Assembly: GCA_030426685.1 (NCBI GenBank)
Contig: JAUHYC010000021.1
Span: forward strand, 1 to 61,327
Direction of reading: 5' to 3'
Origin: Alphaproteobacteria bacterium
Lineage (GTDB): Bacteria; Pseudomonadota; Alphaproteobacteria; Rhodobacterales; Rhodobacteraceae
Length of the DNA: 61,327 bases
Both the position numbers and the translations under genes were made by a program. The notes beneath the pieces were generated by a model. It was not told the origin of the DNA, ran no database searches, and saw nothing but the letters and a program-made list of their open reading frames with translations. Shown one piece after another: positions 1 to 9,059 of the stretch. The stretch's first letter is position 1. The number at the start of each line of letters is the position of its first letter.

Positions 1-37
1 TAGTGCCGTGTGGGTTCGAGTCCCACCGCCCGCACCA
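1..37 (+). tRNA. tRNA-Leu, 3' part only
   Basis: Only the 3' end of a tRNA is present, cut by the window edge. The T stem is 10-14 paired with 22-26 around the loop TTCGAGT. The 3' acceptor strand CGCCCGC is 27-33, then discriminator A34 and an encoded CCA at 35-37. The implied 5' acceptor GCGGGCG and the residual variable-arm bases suggest tRNA-Leu. The anticodon is outside the window, so the isotype is inferred. The 3' end points into the AT-richer glycan island, as expected for a tRNA that has served as an integration site. Confidence 0.75.
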
Positions 38-356
38 CTTTTTCCGCCATCACGAAAGCTGCGTGCGGCTGGAGGCCATGGTCGCTGGCAGTTCAGATGG
101 GCGAGAAACGTGGTTCAAGAGGGAACCTCAAAAGCAACCTAACTATAACATTACAAATAGCAAATCATATTCGTCAAACTGAGGTACCCCTATTGATACC
201 CCCAATGCTGGTTTTGCCTTGGGGTTTATATGCGAACTCCTCTACCGCCTTTGATCAGCCCCACCTAGGTGGTTCAATTTGATTGTTAGCGCATGGCGTG
301 GGAATAACACTTCAAACGGCCCAGATTGTGCCATCGAACCTATCCAGTTCGGTGGT
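38..356. other. Gene-free stretch after tRNA-Leu with GGTACCCC-like motifs
   Basis: No convincing gene is seen; the short ORFs here overlap on both strands and match nothing. Two related C-rich motifs stand out, GGTACCCC at 183-190 and GATACCCCCAATG at about 195-207. They resemble the repeated GTACCCC elements just upstream of the P4-type integrase at 26371-26430. The inference is that they are leftover integrase arm-type sites from an element that once used the tRNA-Leu. Confidence 0.35.
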
Positions 357-1070
357 TTACAACCTGGTATGCTTGTTGGCGCGTCGTACGCCCTTAGTAA
401 AATACTGCGCTCCCAAAGGTATGGCTCCCAACCAACGATCAAGCTGTTCAAAAGGCTTGGTTGAGAAAGGTGTGAATAGAATGAATTGGTTCCGAACGTC
501 TTTCCAACCAGTCTTTTGACACAAGTCGGACAACTGCCTTGCAGGCAACAGCACAGCGTTTTCGTCCAGGGGGCAATTGTTCACGATACGTCGTGTTATC
601 GGATTGGACGGGTTGTGCTCAAACACGAGGAGTACGCCATCTTCCTTGACGACGCGCAACATCTCACGCAGGAATTGTTCCCATTGTGGCGGGGGTACGT
701 GATGCATGACGCAGATCGCAAATGCACTATCAAACGTTTCGTCCTCGAAGGGAATTCGATTTCCGTCATAGACCCTGTAATCGTTTTCGGGATAGCGACT
801 TGCCGCCTCGTCCACCACCGTTCCCGCGACGTCTATCCCAGTCAGTTCAATGCCGGCGTACGCCTGATGAATGAAGGGATGAATGTCGCCGTGACCACAC
901 CCGACATCAAGTACTTTCAGGTTGTTATTCGCGCCAAATTTTTGGGTCAATTCGTTGCCAAGGTAACGCGCCTTGACTTGTGTAAAATAGGCTTGCGACT
1001 TTCCGGAAAACCGAATAGCTGCATTGATGTCATCGTGATAATTATCGCGGTAATTGTCAAATTCCGGCAT
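357..1070 (-). CDS. Class I SAM-dependent methyltransferase
   Basis: A 237-residue class I methyltransferase. The SAM-binding motif LDVGCGHGD lies at residues 54-62. It is followed by an acidic residue after beta-2 (TGIDVAG) and a motif-IV-like stretch (FDSAFAICVMHHV), the Methyltransf_11/UbiE-like arrangement. The substrate is unknown; in this setting a sugar or polyprenyl-linked intermediate is plausible. The start at 1070 was chosen because AGGAGG sits seven bases upstream; a longer in-frame reading to 1136 would translate that ribosome site. It is the last gene of a minus-strand set after the GtrA-like and polytopic membrane genes. Confidence 0.8.
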   Translation of the reverse strand: MPEFDNYRDNYHDDINAAIRFSGKSQAYFTQVKARYLGNELTQKFGANNNLKVLDVGCGHGDIHPFIHQAYAGIELTGIDVAGTVVDEAASRYPENDYRVYDGNRIPFEDETFDSAFAICVMHHVPPPQWEQFLREMLRVVKEDGVLLVFEHNPSNPITRRIVNNCPLDENAVLLPARQLSDLCQKTGWKDVRNQFILFTPFSTKPFEQLDRWLGAIPLGAQYFTKGVRRANKHTRL

Positions 1071-1105
1071 GTCCGTGCCTCCTGAACTGAGCTGCTCATG
1101 CTGCC

Positions 1106-2899
1106 TTATTGCAGCTCGTAAAGAAAAAAACGCCAACCTCGCTGACCCTCCGGCGAACTGTATGCATTCAAAAGTGTCAGCTTTCCGGGGTTGGCGATCT
1201 CACTGACACTGAGCACATGCGTTACACCTTCCGCTCGAAGGGATTTAACGTCAATTCTGATCCGTATCTGGTCTGGCGCTCGATCTGCAAAGCAGTTACC
1301 AACACACTTCTCCAAGTCGGCATTAAACACATAGGCTCTGTTTCCCCATCCGTCAAAGTAGCGTTTTAGTTTATTGCTGGCGTCGAGTTCGGCGCGAAAA
1401 ACCTCTCGGAGTCGGTGTTTTTGATCGAGAGGGTAAAGTTGGACATATCCGCCCAAAGTTTCAAAGCCGTTGTACTGCGCAATTGCCGGGTGAGCTCCTA
1501 GTAGAGCTAACTTGGGTGTTTCAGTATATCCAGCCAAGTCTTGCCGGATCTCCACGAACTGCTGGCTAGCCAGGAATTGTTCGTAAGGGAGGGCGCGTTT
1601 GCTGCCGCCGTAGACTGGAAGCGCAATTATGTTGATACCAATTTGTACTAAACACAATGCGGTGGCAAGCATCACCCCCGCTTGGCGTATAATTGGCTTG
1701 GAGCCGGAATAGATCGAGGTCGACCGGGTACCGAGAGAAATAATCGCGAGCGCCGCAGCGAAGCTGACGAACCATAGACCGGGTTGCAACCAGTGAAACC
1801 GGCCAAAATTGAAACTCGACAATTTGCCGGGAAGGGGAAGATCCGCGAATCCCTCCCACCGAAATAGGGCGTAGAACAGTGCCGTAAGGCCCGTAGCGAA
1901 TAATCCGACAAACAACCATTTGACGGGCCTTCGCACGTCCTGCCATGACCCTTTCACCGCGAGGACACTGGCGATAAGTAATGCGACGGCGACTGCGGAA
2001 AACATCGGCCAAGCTGTTCCAGGGTCTGCATGGTACTGCCCGTCCAGAAACGAGGTTCGAAACGTTTCGAAGAGCTTGTCACTGCCATATGTGCGATGCG
2101 TGAACTCTTCGCGGGATGTCGGGCGCTCTGAAATCATAAGAGCGACCAACCACCGCTCCTTCGCAATAAAAAGCGAAGAGGCGACTGTCAAAACGCAGAA
2201 GAGGCGCACGGCTTCATACTTTTTTCTAGCTAACAGATCGAAAAGAACCAGAAAACCCAACAGGAAGAGCACAAATATCCCCGACAGGACGAATGAACCA
2301 TAAAAGACGAAAAGCAACACGCAGAGCGTGCTTGAAACGAGAACCCATGCGTCGCATTGCCATGCACGCAACCTGAAAACAGCCCATAAAAACAATGGCA
2401 AACCCGCGACCGTTGTGCCTCCTGGCAACCAGAATGGTAAAAGCGCAAATGCACCGGCCCCAGCGGCAATCATGAACGTAAACTTGGCATCGGACTTGTC
2501 ATCAGATCGCCCCAAGATATCCCATCGCATCAACTGATAGGCGCCTGCAAAAGCAATGGTGCGTGTGAGAGCCTCAGACGCCACGAGCGCGGAAAACGGC
2601 GGCAGCAGATGGAATATCCAATAGTAAAGTTCCCACTGCGATCCCAAAAACTGTCTTTCCAACCCTCCAAGGATGGGTGCAACGATGTCTGTGGCGGAGG
2701 CAAATATTTGCCCTTCGCGCGCCAGCACAACGGCCCAAGCGAAATTTGCATCAAGGTGGTCGTGAAAGACGACCCTGGCTTGCGTACCGAGAACCAAATA
2801 AGGACCAAGAGCGATCACCAATACGATCAGGAGCACAGGCAAGAAAATCATAGTTCGACAGGGATGCAGCTCACCCCGCATGCGCTGTACTTTCTTCAT
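1106..2899 (-). CDS. Polytopic membrane protein, DUF6044/GT-C-like
   Basis: A 597-residue integral membrane protein with many hydrophobic segments from about residue 17 onward and a long hydrophilic C-terminal part after about residue 430. The early loop contains VVFHDHLDANFAW, which resembles the acidic first loop of DUF6044/YkoS-like proteins and of GT-C glycosyltransferases, where Asp/Glu in the first periplasmic loop acts in transfer from lipid-linked sugars. A role in moving or attaching sugars across the inner membrane is inferred, not shown. It overlaps the upstream GtrA-like gene by 29 bases if the first ATG is used; ATG 2881 is an alternative start. Confidence 0.65.
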   Translation of the reverse strand: MKKVQRMRGELHPCRTMIFLPVLLIVLVIALGPYLVLGTQARVVFHDHLDANFAWAVVLAREGQIFASATDIVAPILGGLERQFLGSQWELYYWIFHLLPPFSALVASEALTRTIAFAGAYQLMRWDILGRSDDKSDAKFTFMIAAGAGAFALLPFWLPGGTTVAGLPLFLWAVFRLRAWQCDAWVLVSSTLCVLLFVFYGSFVLSGIFVLFLLGFLVLFDLLARKKYEAVRLFCVLTVASSLFIAKERWLVALMISERPTSREEFTHRTYGSDKLFETFRTSFLDGQYHADPGTAWPMFSAVAVALLIASVLAVKGSWQDVRRPVKWLFVGLFATGLTALFYALFRWEGFADLPLPGKLSSFNFGRFHWLQPGLWFVSFAAALAIISLGTRSTSIYSGSKPIIRQAGVMLATALCLVQIGINIIALPVYGGSKRALPYEQFLASQQFVEIRQDLAGYTETPKLALLGAHPAIAQYNGFETLGGYVQLYPLDQKHRLREVFRAELDASNKLKRYFDGWGNRAYVFNADLEKCVGNCFADRAPDQIRIRIDVKSLRAEGVTHVLSVSEIANPGKLTLLNAYSSPEGQRGWRFFLYELQ

Positions 2900-3296
2900 T
2901 GTCTTGTGGCTCTTTGAAAACCCAAAAGCGCATCACAACAAAGCTGACTGACGGAACAACTACCATAGTGCACAACGTGCCCAGAATCGCGGGATAGCCG
3001 GCTGCCAAGATCAACATTACTAAAGCCGTGCTGATAATGAAGGCGCTCAGCGCTGCAACGAGGAACCGAAAAAACGAAGCGCGTTTGGAACCTTTGTGGC
3101 GAAACGCCCACCTTCTTTGACCGATATATGAAAGAGGAATTGCAAACAGGTAAGCGAGACCGTGCGCATACAGTGGCGCTATACCAATTGTGAATCCAAA
3201 AATCGCCGCCAAAACGGCATAAAAAAGCGTTGCGGCCGCACCCACCGTGCCAAACCTGGCCAGCAACAGACCCAATTCGAAGCGGCGCTCGTGCAT
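2871..3296 (-). CDS. GtrA-like membrane protein
   Basis: A 141-residue protein with four predicted membrane helices and the GtrA family pattern (LLARFGTVGAAATLFYAVL near the N-terminus, then PLSYIGQRRWAFRH). GtrA-family proteins are thought to flip polyprenyl-phosphate-linked sugars made by GtrB-type glycosyltransferases. A GtrB-like enzyme is encoded nearby on the other strand at 6627-7586, so the two may act together. It is the first gene of the minus-strand set with the polytopic protein and the methyltransferase, and diverges from rfbG across about 200 bases that must hold both promoters. Confidence 0.85.
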   Translation of the reverse strand: MHERRFELGLLLARFGTVGAAATLFYAVLAAIFGFTIGIAPLYAHGLAYLFAIPLSYIGQRRWAFRHKGSKRASFFRFLVAALSAFIISTALVMLILAAGYPAILGTLCTMVVVPSVSFVVMRFWVFKEPQDNEESTAHAG

Positions 3297-3496
3297 TCCT
3301 TCAATCCCACTCCCTCTGACGTGCCGGAACGCTTACTAAAGGCCGACAACGTAGTTAGCCGGCTTCGCGCCGGCCAGTTCCGCTAATGGCGGCTTCGTCG
3401 TTGCACGGGCCTAGTAACTTGTGTATCTGAGCCCATAACCTGTTATCAGGATTAAATTCAAGTCCTTGCGGTTGACTGCGGGACCGTCAATTGAGC

Positions 3497-4582
3497 ATGG
3501 ATCTTATGGCTTTTGTCGACCGAAATTTTTGGTACAACCGACGTGTTTTCGTGACTGGACATACCGGTTTCAAAGGGGCTTGGTTCTGTTCCATGCTACG
3601 CAGTATGGGAGCGGTCGTCATCGGCTATGCTTTGGCACCATCAACCGATCCGTCTTTGCACGAACTACTTGGCCACGACGACGACATCATCGCCGACATT
3701 AGTGACCCGGAACGACTGCGGGCGAGCCTTCAAGAGGCTGCACCTGAAATCGTTTTTCACCTCGCGGCACAAGCGTTGGTGCGCGACTCATATGTTGACC
3801 CGGTCGGGACATACCGAACGAATGTTGTAGGGACGGCAGCGCTTCTTGATGCGGTTCGCGCTACGACTTCTGTACGTGCGGTTGTTTGTGTGACGAGCGA
3901 TAAATGCTACAGGAATGAGGGGTGGTCTTGGGGGTATCGTGAGATCGATGCCCTTGGTGGACACGATCCTTACAGTGCCAGCAAGGCGGCCTCTGAGATC
4001 GTTGTATCTTCTATGCGCGCTAGCTTCTTTTCTAGCTCAGCCAGTGATCCACATCCAGCCCGAATTGCCAGCGCACGAGCCGGCAACGTGATTGGCGGTG
4101 GAGATTGGTCAGCCAATCGCTTGATACCCGACATCGTGAGAGCCGTCGGTTCAGGGAATTTGACGCTTCGCTATCCGGCTGCCACTCGACCATGGCAACA
4201 TGTTCTCGATTGCGTGTATGCATATACTGGTTTGGCTGAGCGATTGATTGACGAGGAAGGTACAGCTCTCGACACCTATAACTTTGGCCCCGAGGATGAA
4301 GGCGCGCGCACTGTCGGAGACCTGTCTCGCTTAATCGCGGAACGTCTTGGTGATGTGACTATTCAACAAGAAACGGGTGTTCAAGCGCTGCATGAGGCTG
4401 ACTTGTTGCGGTTGGATTGCTCCAAGGCCCGGCGAGAGTTGGGGTGGCGCCCTGTGTGGGGGTTTGACCAGGCTATAGATGCGACAGCAGACTGGTATAC
4501 CGCTTTTCTAGCTGGGGCAAATGTATCAAAACTTACTCGTTCCCAAATAGACTGTTTTCTAGATGACGCGGAGAGAACATGA
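3497..4582 (+). CDS. rfbG: CDP-glucose 4,6-dehydratase
   Basis: A 361-residue extended short-chain dehydrogenase/reductase. The NAD-binding TGHTGFKG is at residues 20-27, TSDKCY at 133-138 and the catalytic Tyr159-x3-Lys163 in YSASK. The N-terminal FVTGHTGFKG and length match RfbG, which converts CDP-D-glucose to CDP-4-keto-6-deoxy-D-glucose. The gene for the CDP-glucose-forming enzyme lies two genes downstream, which supports the CDP assignment over dTDP. No clear ribosome site decides the start: TTG 3491, ATG 3497 and ATG 3506 are all possible. It overlaps the next gene by four bases (ATGA). Confidence 0.9.
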   Translation: MDLMAFVDRNFWYNRRVFVTGHTGFKGAWFCSMLRSMGAVVIGYALAPSTDPSLHELLGHDDDIIADISDPERLRASLQEAAPEIVFHLAAQALVRDSYVDPVGTYRTNVVGTAALLDAVRATTSVRAVVCVTSDKCYRNEGWSWGYREIDALGGHDPYSASKAASEIVVSSMRASFFSSSASDPHPARIASARAGNVIGGGDWSANRLIPDIVRAVGSGNLTLRYPAATRPWQHVLDCVYAYTGLAERLIDEEGTALDTYNFGPEDEGARTVGDLSRLIAERLGDVTIQQETGVQALHEADLLRLDCSKARRELGWRPVWGFDQAIDATADWYTAFLAGANVSKLTRSQIDCFLDDAERT

Positions 4583-5784
4583 CCAAAAAAGAAGAAATCC
4601 GTGAAATTACGAAGTGTGAAGTGTGTGGCAACGGGACTCTCATGCCAGTGCTTGATCTTGGGTCGCAACCCATGTGCGATGATCTCGTTCCGATCGGTCG
4701 ATCGGAAGTGGCGCGTTCCTATCCACTTTCCCTTGTGGGTTGCCGGACTTGCCAGACTGTGCATCAGCAGTTTCAGATCGACAAACGGCTTCTGTTTCCG
4801 CCCAGCTACCATTACCGCGCAGCGCTGACGAAAGACGTGCTTCACGGGATGGAAGAACTTGTGGGCACTGTGGAGACCCACGCCGGTCCGGTCGCAGGTA
4901 AGCGAGTGCTGGACATAGGATGCAACGACGGGAGCCTTTTAACTTTCTTTGGCAAAAGCGGCGCGACCACATTCGGTATTGAACCCACGAGCGCGAGCGC
5001 GGATGCGCGCGAAAAGATCGACTGGTTGCACAACGGCTTTTTCGATGCAGAAGCCGTCTCTGCTTATCTGGCCGAAAATCCTCAGCCGGATGTCATCACG
5101 TTCACCAATGTCTTTGCGCACATCGAAGATTTGGTGGGGCTACTGGAAAATCTGCGCCGCCTGCTGTCTCCGACGACTATCGTTGTTGTGGAAAACCACT
5201 ACCTCGGCGCCGTAATAGACAAGAACCAATTCGACACATTTTATCATGAGCATCCGCGGACCTATTCATACCGCTCTTTCAGCCATATTTCCCGGTCGCT
5301 GGGCCTCGAGATAGAGCATCTGTCTTTTCCAAGTCGTTACAACGGGAATATCCGTGTCATAATGGGACCGGGTCGGGCAGAAGGGGAACCAGATATCGAG
5401 GAGTCCGGTTATATTGATGCCGTCGAAGATATGGCTGAGATCATCAAAGCCCGTGCGCCTGAGGTACATAAATCACTTGCCAGCCTCGCAGAACGCCACG
5501 GCCCGCTGCCAGCAAAGGCCTTTCCCGGGCGTGCCAGTATCCTGATCCATGCGCTGAATCTTGATTCATCTATCATCGATGCCACTTACGAACGATCCGC
5601 GTCGCCCAAGATTGGCCATTACGTGCCAGGAACACGGATCGAAATCCGCGACGAAGAGGAGTTTTTCGCAAAGCGTCTGGACACCCCGGTGATGATCAAT
5701 TTCGCATGGCACATCCAGGAAGAGATCGAGCGCTACATGAAGCACAAGGGATACGTTGGTGAGGTCATTCCCGTTTGGTCTTGA
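4579..5784 (+). CDS. Sugar C-methyltransferase-like protein
   Basis: A 401-residue protein with the three-part layout of deoxysugar C-methyltransferases of the TylC3/NovU type. It has an N-terminal zinc-binding part with Cys13, Cys16, Cys55 and Cys58, a central SAM domain with DIGCNDG at 112-118, and a C-terminal Methyltransf_14-like region. Such enzymes methylate carbon 3 of NDP-4-keto-6-deoxysugars. Its four-base overlap with the CDP-glucose 4,6-dehydratase gene strongly suggests that CDP-4-keto-6-deoxyglucose or a derivative is the substrate, giving a branched-chain sugar. GGAGAG precedes the ATG. The regiochemistry is inferred. Confidence 0.8.
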   Translation: MTKKEEIREITKCEVCGNGTLMPVLDLGSQPMCDDLVPIGRSEVARSYPLSLVGCRTCQTVHQQFQIDKRLLFPPSYHYRAALTKDVLHGMEELVGTVETHAGPVAGKRVLDIGCNDGSLLTFFGKSGATTFGIEPTSASADAREKIDWLHNGFFDAEAVSAYLAENPQPDVITFTNVFAHIEDLVGLLENLRRLLSPTTIVVVENHYLGAVIDKNQFDTFYHEHPRTYSYRSFSHISRSLGLEIEHLSFPSRYNGNIRVIMGPGRAEGEPDIEESGYIDAVEDMAEIIKARAPEVHKSLASLAERHGPLPAKAFPGRASILIHALNLDSSIIDATYERSASPKIGHYVPGTRIEIRDEEEFFAKRLDTPVMINFAWHIQEEIERYMKHKGYVGEVIPVWS

Positions 5785-5844
5785 CCTGATCCGAGGCTAT
5801 GTGGAGAGAAACCTCGACGAAAGCGCGTGACACGGAGAGGAAGT

Positions 5845-6630
5845 GTGAAAGTCGTAATTTTTGCGGGCGGGCATGGCACCCGCCTCTCTGAGGAAACGGA
5901 ATACCGTCCCAAGCCGATGGTTGAGATCGGCGGGCAGCCGATCCTTTGGCACATAATGAAGCTCTATAGCGCGTACGGACTCAATGACTTCATCATTTGC
6001 ACTGGATACAAAAGCAGCCAGATCAATGATTACTTCGCCAACTTTTTTCTACGCACGTCTGACGTCACCTTCCACTTCAAGGACGGTAAGTCTGGCATCC
6101 ATGTCCACAAACCACCGGCGGAGAACTGGAGCGTCACGATTGTGAATACTGGTCTAAACACTATGACCGCAGGTCGGCTGGCGCTTGTTCGGGACTATCT
6201 CGACAAGAATGAGGATTTTTGCCTGACCTATGGCGACGGGCTAAGTGACGTGAATATTCGCGCGCTTGTTGAATTTCACAAGGCGCATGGCAAGACCGCA
6301 ACGGTTACGGCGATTCAACCGAGCGGTCGTTTTGGGGCATTGGAGATCGACGGATCGATCGTAAAGGATTTCGTGGAAAAACCTGCTGGCGATGGCAACT
6401 GGATCAATGGTGGCTTTTTCGTTCTTAAGCCCGATGCGCTTGAATTCTTGCCCGAAGACCCCGGCCCAGAAATGTGGGAGGGATACCCGATGAAATCGCT
6501 TTCGCAGGCGGGCCAGCTGGTCGCCTACAAACATACTGGGTTTTGGCAGGCAATGGACACTTTGCGCGACAAAGCTCATCTCGAGACGCTTTATCAAAGC
6601 GGTACCGCGCCCTGGACCGTATGGGAATGA
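5845..6630 (+). CDS. rfbF: Glucose-1-phosphate cytidylyltransferase
   Basis: A 261-residue nucleotidyltransferase that joins CTP and glucose-1-phosphate to give CDP-glucose, the first step of CDP-deoxyhexose synthesis. The nucleotide-binding signature FAGGHGTRL sits at residues 6-14, followed by KPMVEIGGQPILWHIM and a later LTYGDGLSDVN, all typical of RfbF. The start is GTG 5845, seven residues inside the longest reading frame, because GGAGAGGA lies directly upstream and the family begins MKVVI. It lies 60 bases after the C-methyltransferase gene and overlaps the glycosyltransferase gene by four bases. Confidence 0.9.
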   Translation: MKVVIFAGGHGTRLSEETEYRPKPMVEIGGQPILWHIMKLYSAYGLNDFIICTGYKSSQINDYFANFFLRTSDVTFHFKDGKSGIHVHKPPAENWSVTIVNTGLNTMTAGRLALVRDYLDKNEDFCLTYGDGLSDVNIRALVEFHKAHGKTATVTAIQPSGRFGALEIDGSIVKDFVEKPAGDGNWINGGFFVLKPDALEFLPEDPGPEMWEGYPMKSLSQAGQLVAYKHTGFWQAMDTLRDKAHLETLYQSGTAPWTVWE

Positions 6631-7586
6631 GAGAGGTGGCAAACGAAGTCAAACGCCTCGTATCCGTCGTGATCCCGGTCTACAACGAAGCTGAAAACGT
6701 CTCTGACGCTTATAACCGTGTGCGTGCTGTCTTCGAAGATGAGCTGCAGGACTATGATTTTGAGATTGTTTTTACGGATAACCATAGTACTGACAACACC
6801 TACGCTGAAATTGCTCAATTGGCCAAGAACGATCCTCGTGTCCGTGTAGCGAGCTTTGTGCGAAACTATGGTTTCAACCGCTCATTGCTCACAGGCTATA
6901 GGCTGGCAGAAGGGGAAGTTGCGATCCAGCTTGACTGCGACCTGCAAGATCCGCCCGAGCTTTTTCCGGAATTTCTGCGCCATTGGGAAGCGGGCAGTGA
7001 CGTAGTCGTTGCGGTTCGAAAGAAAAGGGTTGAAGCTGCGTGGCTCACTTTTCTGCGCAAGACGTTTTACCGCGGGCTGCGCAGAATATCGCAGGACAAT
7101 CTGGTGGTTGATGGTGGCGATTACCGTCTCGTTGATCGAAGTATCCTCGACAAGTTGAAATCGATACACGACTCCGCCCCCTATGTGCGCGGTCTCGTTT
7201 CGTCGCTGGCCCGCAATCAGTCTACATTCCCGTATGAGCGCAAGGAGCGCCTGCGAGGAGAGAGCAAGTTTCCTGTCATGCGCCTTGTCACGTTGGCAAT
7301 CGACGGTGTCGTTAGCCATTCGACCATTCCGCTTAGGTTGGCTTCAATTTTCGGATTCTTAGTTGCAATATTCGCGGTGCTACTCGCTCTGATGTATGTT
7401 TTTCTCCGGCTTTTTCTTGGCGTTGAGATGCCTGCTGGCTTCACCACAAGCGTCATTCTGGAGTTGTTGTCGATTGGCCTGAACGCAATTTTTCTGGGCA
7501 TTATCGGCGAGTATTTGGGGCGCATACACATGCAGTTGCGGCAAACGCCGCTAACAGTGATCCAGAAGGGGATAAACCTGACGTGA
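6627..7586 (+). CDS. GT2 glycosyltransferase, GtrB/DPM1-like
   Basis: A 319-residue family 2 glycosyltransferase. The N-terminal SVVIPVYNEAENV, the FTDNHSTDNT loop and the metal-binding DCDLQDPPELF are those of polyprenyl-phosphate sugar transferases such as GtrB, ArnC and DPM1. Two strongly hydrophobic stretches near residues 230-262 and 270-295 would anchor it in the inner membrane. It probably loads a sugar onto undecaprenyl phosphate, and the GtrA-like protein at 2871-3296 is the natural flippase partner. ATG 6627 overlaps the rfbF stop by four bases; the longer frame running back into rfbF was rejected. Confidence 0.85.
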   Translation: MREVANEVKRLVSVVIPVYNEAENVSDAYNRVRAVFEDELQDYDFEIVFTDNHSTDNTYAEIAQLAKNDPRVRVASFVRNYGFNRSLLTGYRLAEGEVAIQLDCDLQDPPELFPEFLRHWEAGSDVVVAVRKKRVEAAWLTFLRKTFYRGLRRISQDNLVVDGGDYRLVDRSILDKLKSIHDSAPYVRGLVSSLARNQSTFPYERKERLRGESKFPVMRLVTLAIDGVVSHSTIPLRLASIFGFLVAIFAVLLALMYVFLRLFLGVEMPAGFTTSVILELLSIGLNAIFLGIIGEYLGRIHMQLRQTPLTVIQKGINLT

Positions 7587-8740
7587 CAGTGCCGCCAACC
7601 GAGCTAAGCGTTTGGAAGGGCCGAAAGGTAGCGGTCTTCGGAGGCGGTCGCTGGGCGCGAGTTCTGGTGCAGGTCCTCGTCCAGTGTGGGCTAGACCTTA
7701 ACATTTTGTGGCAATGCCGCCGAAGCTTTTCTGCGAACAAATCTTGGCTAGATGACAACACCGTTGGGACCGTCATGTTGTTTCATGATGAAGACCATGT
7801 GTTCTCGAAAAAACCCGACGCCGCTTTGGTGGCGAACCGGAGCGGGTGTCACGCTCGATTGATCGCGCGCTCGATTGAAGCCGGGCTACCTGTATTGACC
7901 GAGAAGCCTATCGATTACTCCAGAGAGGTATCGCGCGAACTCATACATCTTTCGCAACGTAGTGAGGTTCCCACCTGCGTGAATCTTGAATTCATGTTTT
8001 CGGAGAACATAGAAGCCTTTGCCAATATGCTTTCGACAAGGAACTTGAACCAGATCCGTCTGTGCTGGCATGATCCGGAGTTTGAGATCAGGCATGGAGA
8101 ACGCAAATACGGCGAATTCGGAACGCCAATCGTTCACGACAGTCTACCTCATTGCTGGTCTGTCTTACGCACGCTCTTTCCAACGAAACACTTCGTTCTG
8201 ACGCGAATCGTCGTGGAGTCAAATCACTCGATTCTTTTTAGGGGTCAAATGGGTGAGACCTCGACGGAGATATCACTTTCTCGGCGAGGCTCTAGCCGCG
8301 TTCGGAAAATCGCGGTCAATGAAGGAGAAATGATTTTGGATTTCTCGCGAGAACCCGGTACGCTGACGCTTGACGGTACGCTTACGAGCTTACGTTGGCT
8401 CGGCAAGCGACCATTGCAGCGGTCGATAGAGGCGTTTCTTAATTACGCTAGTCAGCCGTCGCGTGTGCCACGACATGCGCTCCAGCATTTTGAGGATGCC
8501 ATCGATCTTTCTGTCGTGGCCCAAGACAAACTGGACAAAGCGTATCAAACAATTCTGAAACGCATGGAGGACGCCGGAGAATTGTCTTTAGACAATCCGC
8601 GCGCCAAAACTATCCTGTCGGATTGGCTCCCATCGCGCCTGGAACGACACAACCACCCGATCAGGTCTGATCAAAACTCAGTAAACTGTTTTTGCGAGTG
8701 GGCGATAAGCACCCGCGCGTGGGAAAATCGCGTTAAGTAA
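7583..8740 (+). CDS. Gfo/Idh/MocA-family oxidoreductase
   Basis: A 385-residue NAD(P)-dependent oxidoreductase. The N-terminal Rossmann motif AVFGGGRWARV starts near residue 16 and the family-typical EKP (LTEKPIDYS) is near residue 110. Members act on sugars and NDP-sugars. Being fifth in the rfbG-methyltransferase-rfbF-GT2 unit, with a GTGA overlap, it may reduce the 4-keto group of the C-methylated CDP-sugar, although most 4-ketoreductases for such sugars belong to other families. The C-terminal third is not recognised. The coding end abuts and slightly overlaps decayed IS66 sequence, so the last few residues could be altered by that insertion. Confidence 0.75.
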   Translation: MTVPPTELSVWKGRKVAVFGGGRWARVLVQVLVQCGLDLNILWQCRRSFSANKSWLDDNTVGTVMLFHDEDHVFSKKPDAALVANRSGCHARLIARSIEAGLPVLTEKPIDYSREVSRELIHLSQRSEVPTCVNLEFMFSENIEAFANMLSTRNLNQIRLCWHDPEFEIRHGERKYGEFGTPIVHDSLPHCWSVLRTLFPTKHFVLTRIVVESNHSILFRGQMGETSTEISLSRRGSSRVRKIAVNEGEMILDFSREPGTLTLDGTLTSLRWLGKRPLQRSIEAFLNYASQPSRVPRHALQHFEDAIDLSVVAQDKLDKAYQTILKRMEDAGELSLDNPRAKTILSDWLPSRLERHNHPIRSDQNSVNCFCEWAISTRAWENRVK

Positions 8741-9031
8741 GCTTTCGCATGTAGTGCAGAACAGCTTTGGATACCGCTGGATTTGCTGATAGTTTCCCAA
8801 CCGCCAGAGGCCGCCACGTTCGCTGCGGCACCCGCCAGTCAATCCCCTCCAGAAGCATCGACAACTGCGCCGGGCTGACCCTCACCTTGTCGCCTGATGC
8901 TACGGGCCAGACGAATATGCTCTTCTCCAGACGATTCGAGAACATACAGGCACCCTGGTCGTCCCACCACACGATCTTCACCAAATCACCGCGCCGCCCT
9001 CGAAAAACAAACAGATGCCCCGAATACGGAT
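8733..9031 (-). pseudogene. IS66 family TnpB remnant
   Basis: Reading leftward from about 9031, the translation runs GHLFVFRGRRGDLVK, then IVWWDDQGACMF, then SPAQLSMLLEGIDW, which is the hallmark of the IS66 accessory protein TnpB. The N-terminal part is missing, with the homology broken near 9031, where it joins the tail of a TnpA-like piece. The C-terminus ends at 8733, overlapping the end of the oxidoreductase gene. It cannot make a full protein and no IS66 DDE transposase (TnpC) is present. Confidence 0.8.
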
Positions 9032-9059
9032 CCTGGACCTGTCACGAAATTGTTCCGCT

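Noticed and set aside
486..1085. A 199-residue plus-strand ORF opposite the methyltransferase
   Set aside because: It lies wholly antisense to a gene with clear SAM motifs and a strong ribosome site.
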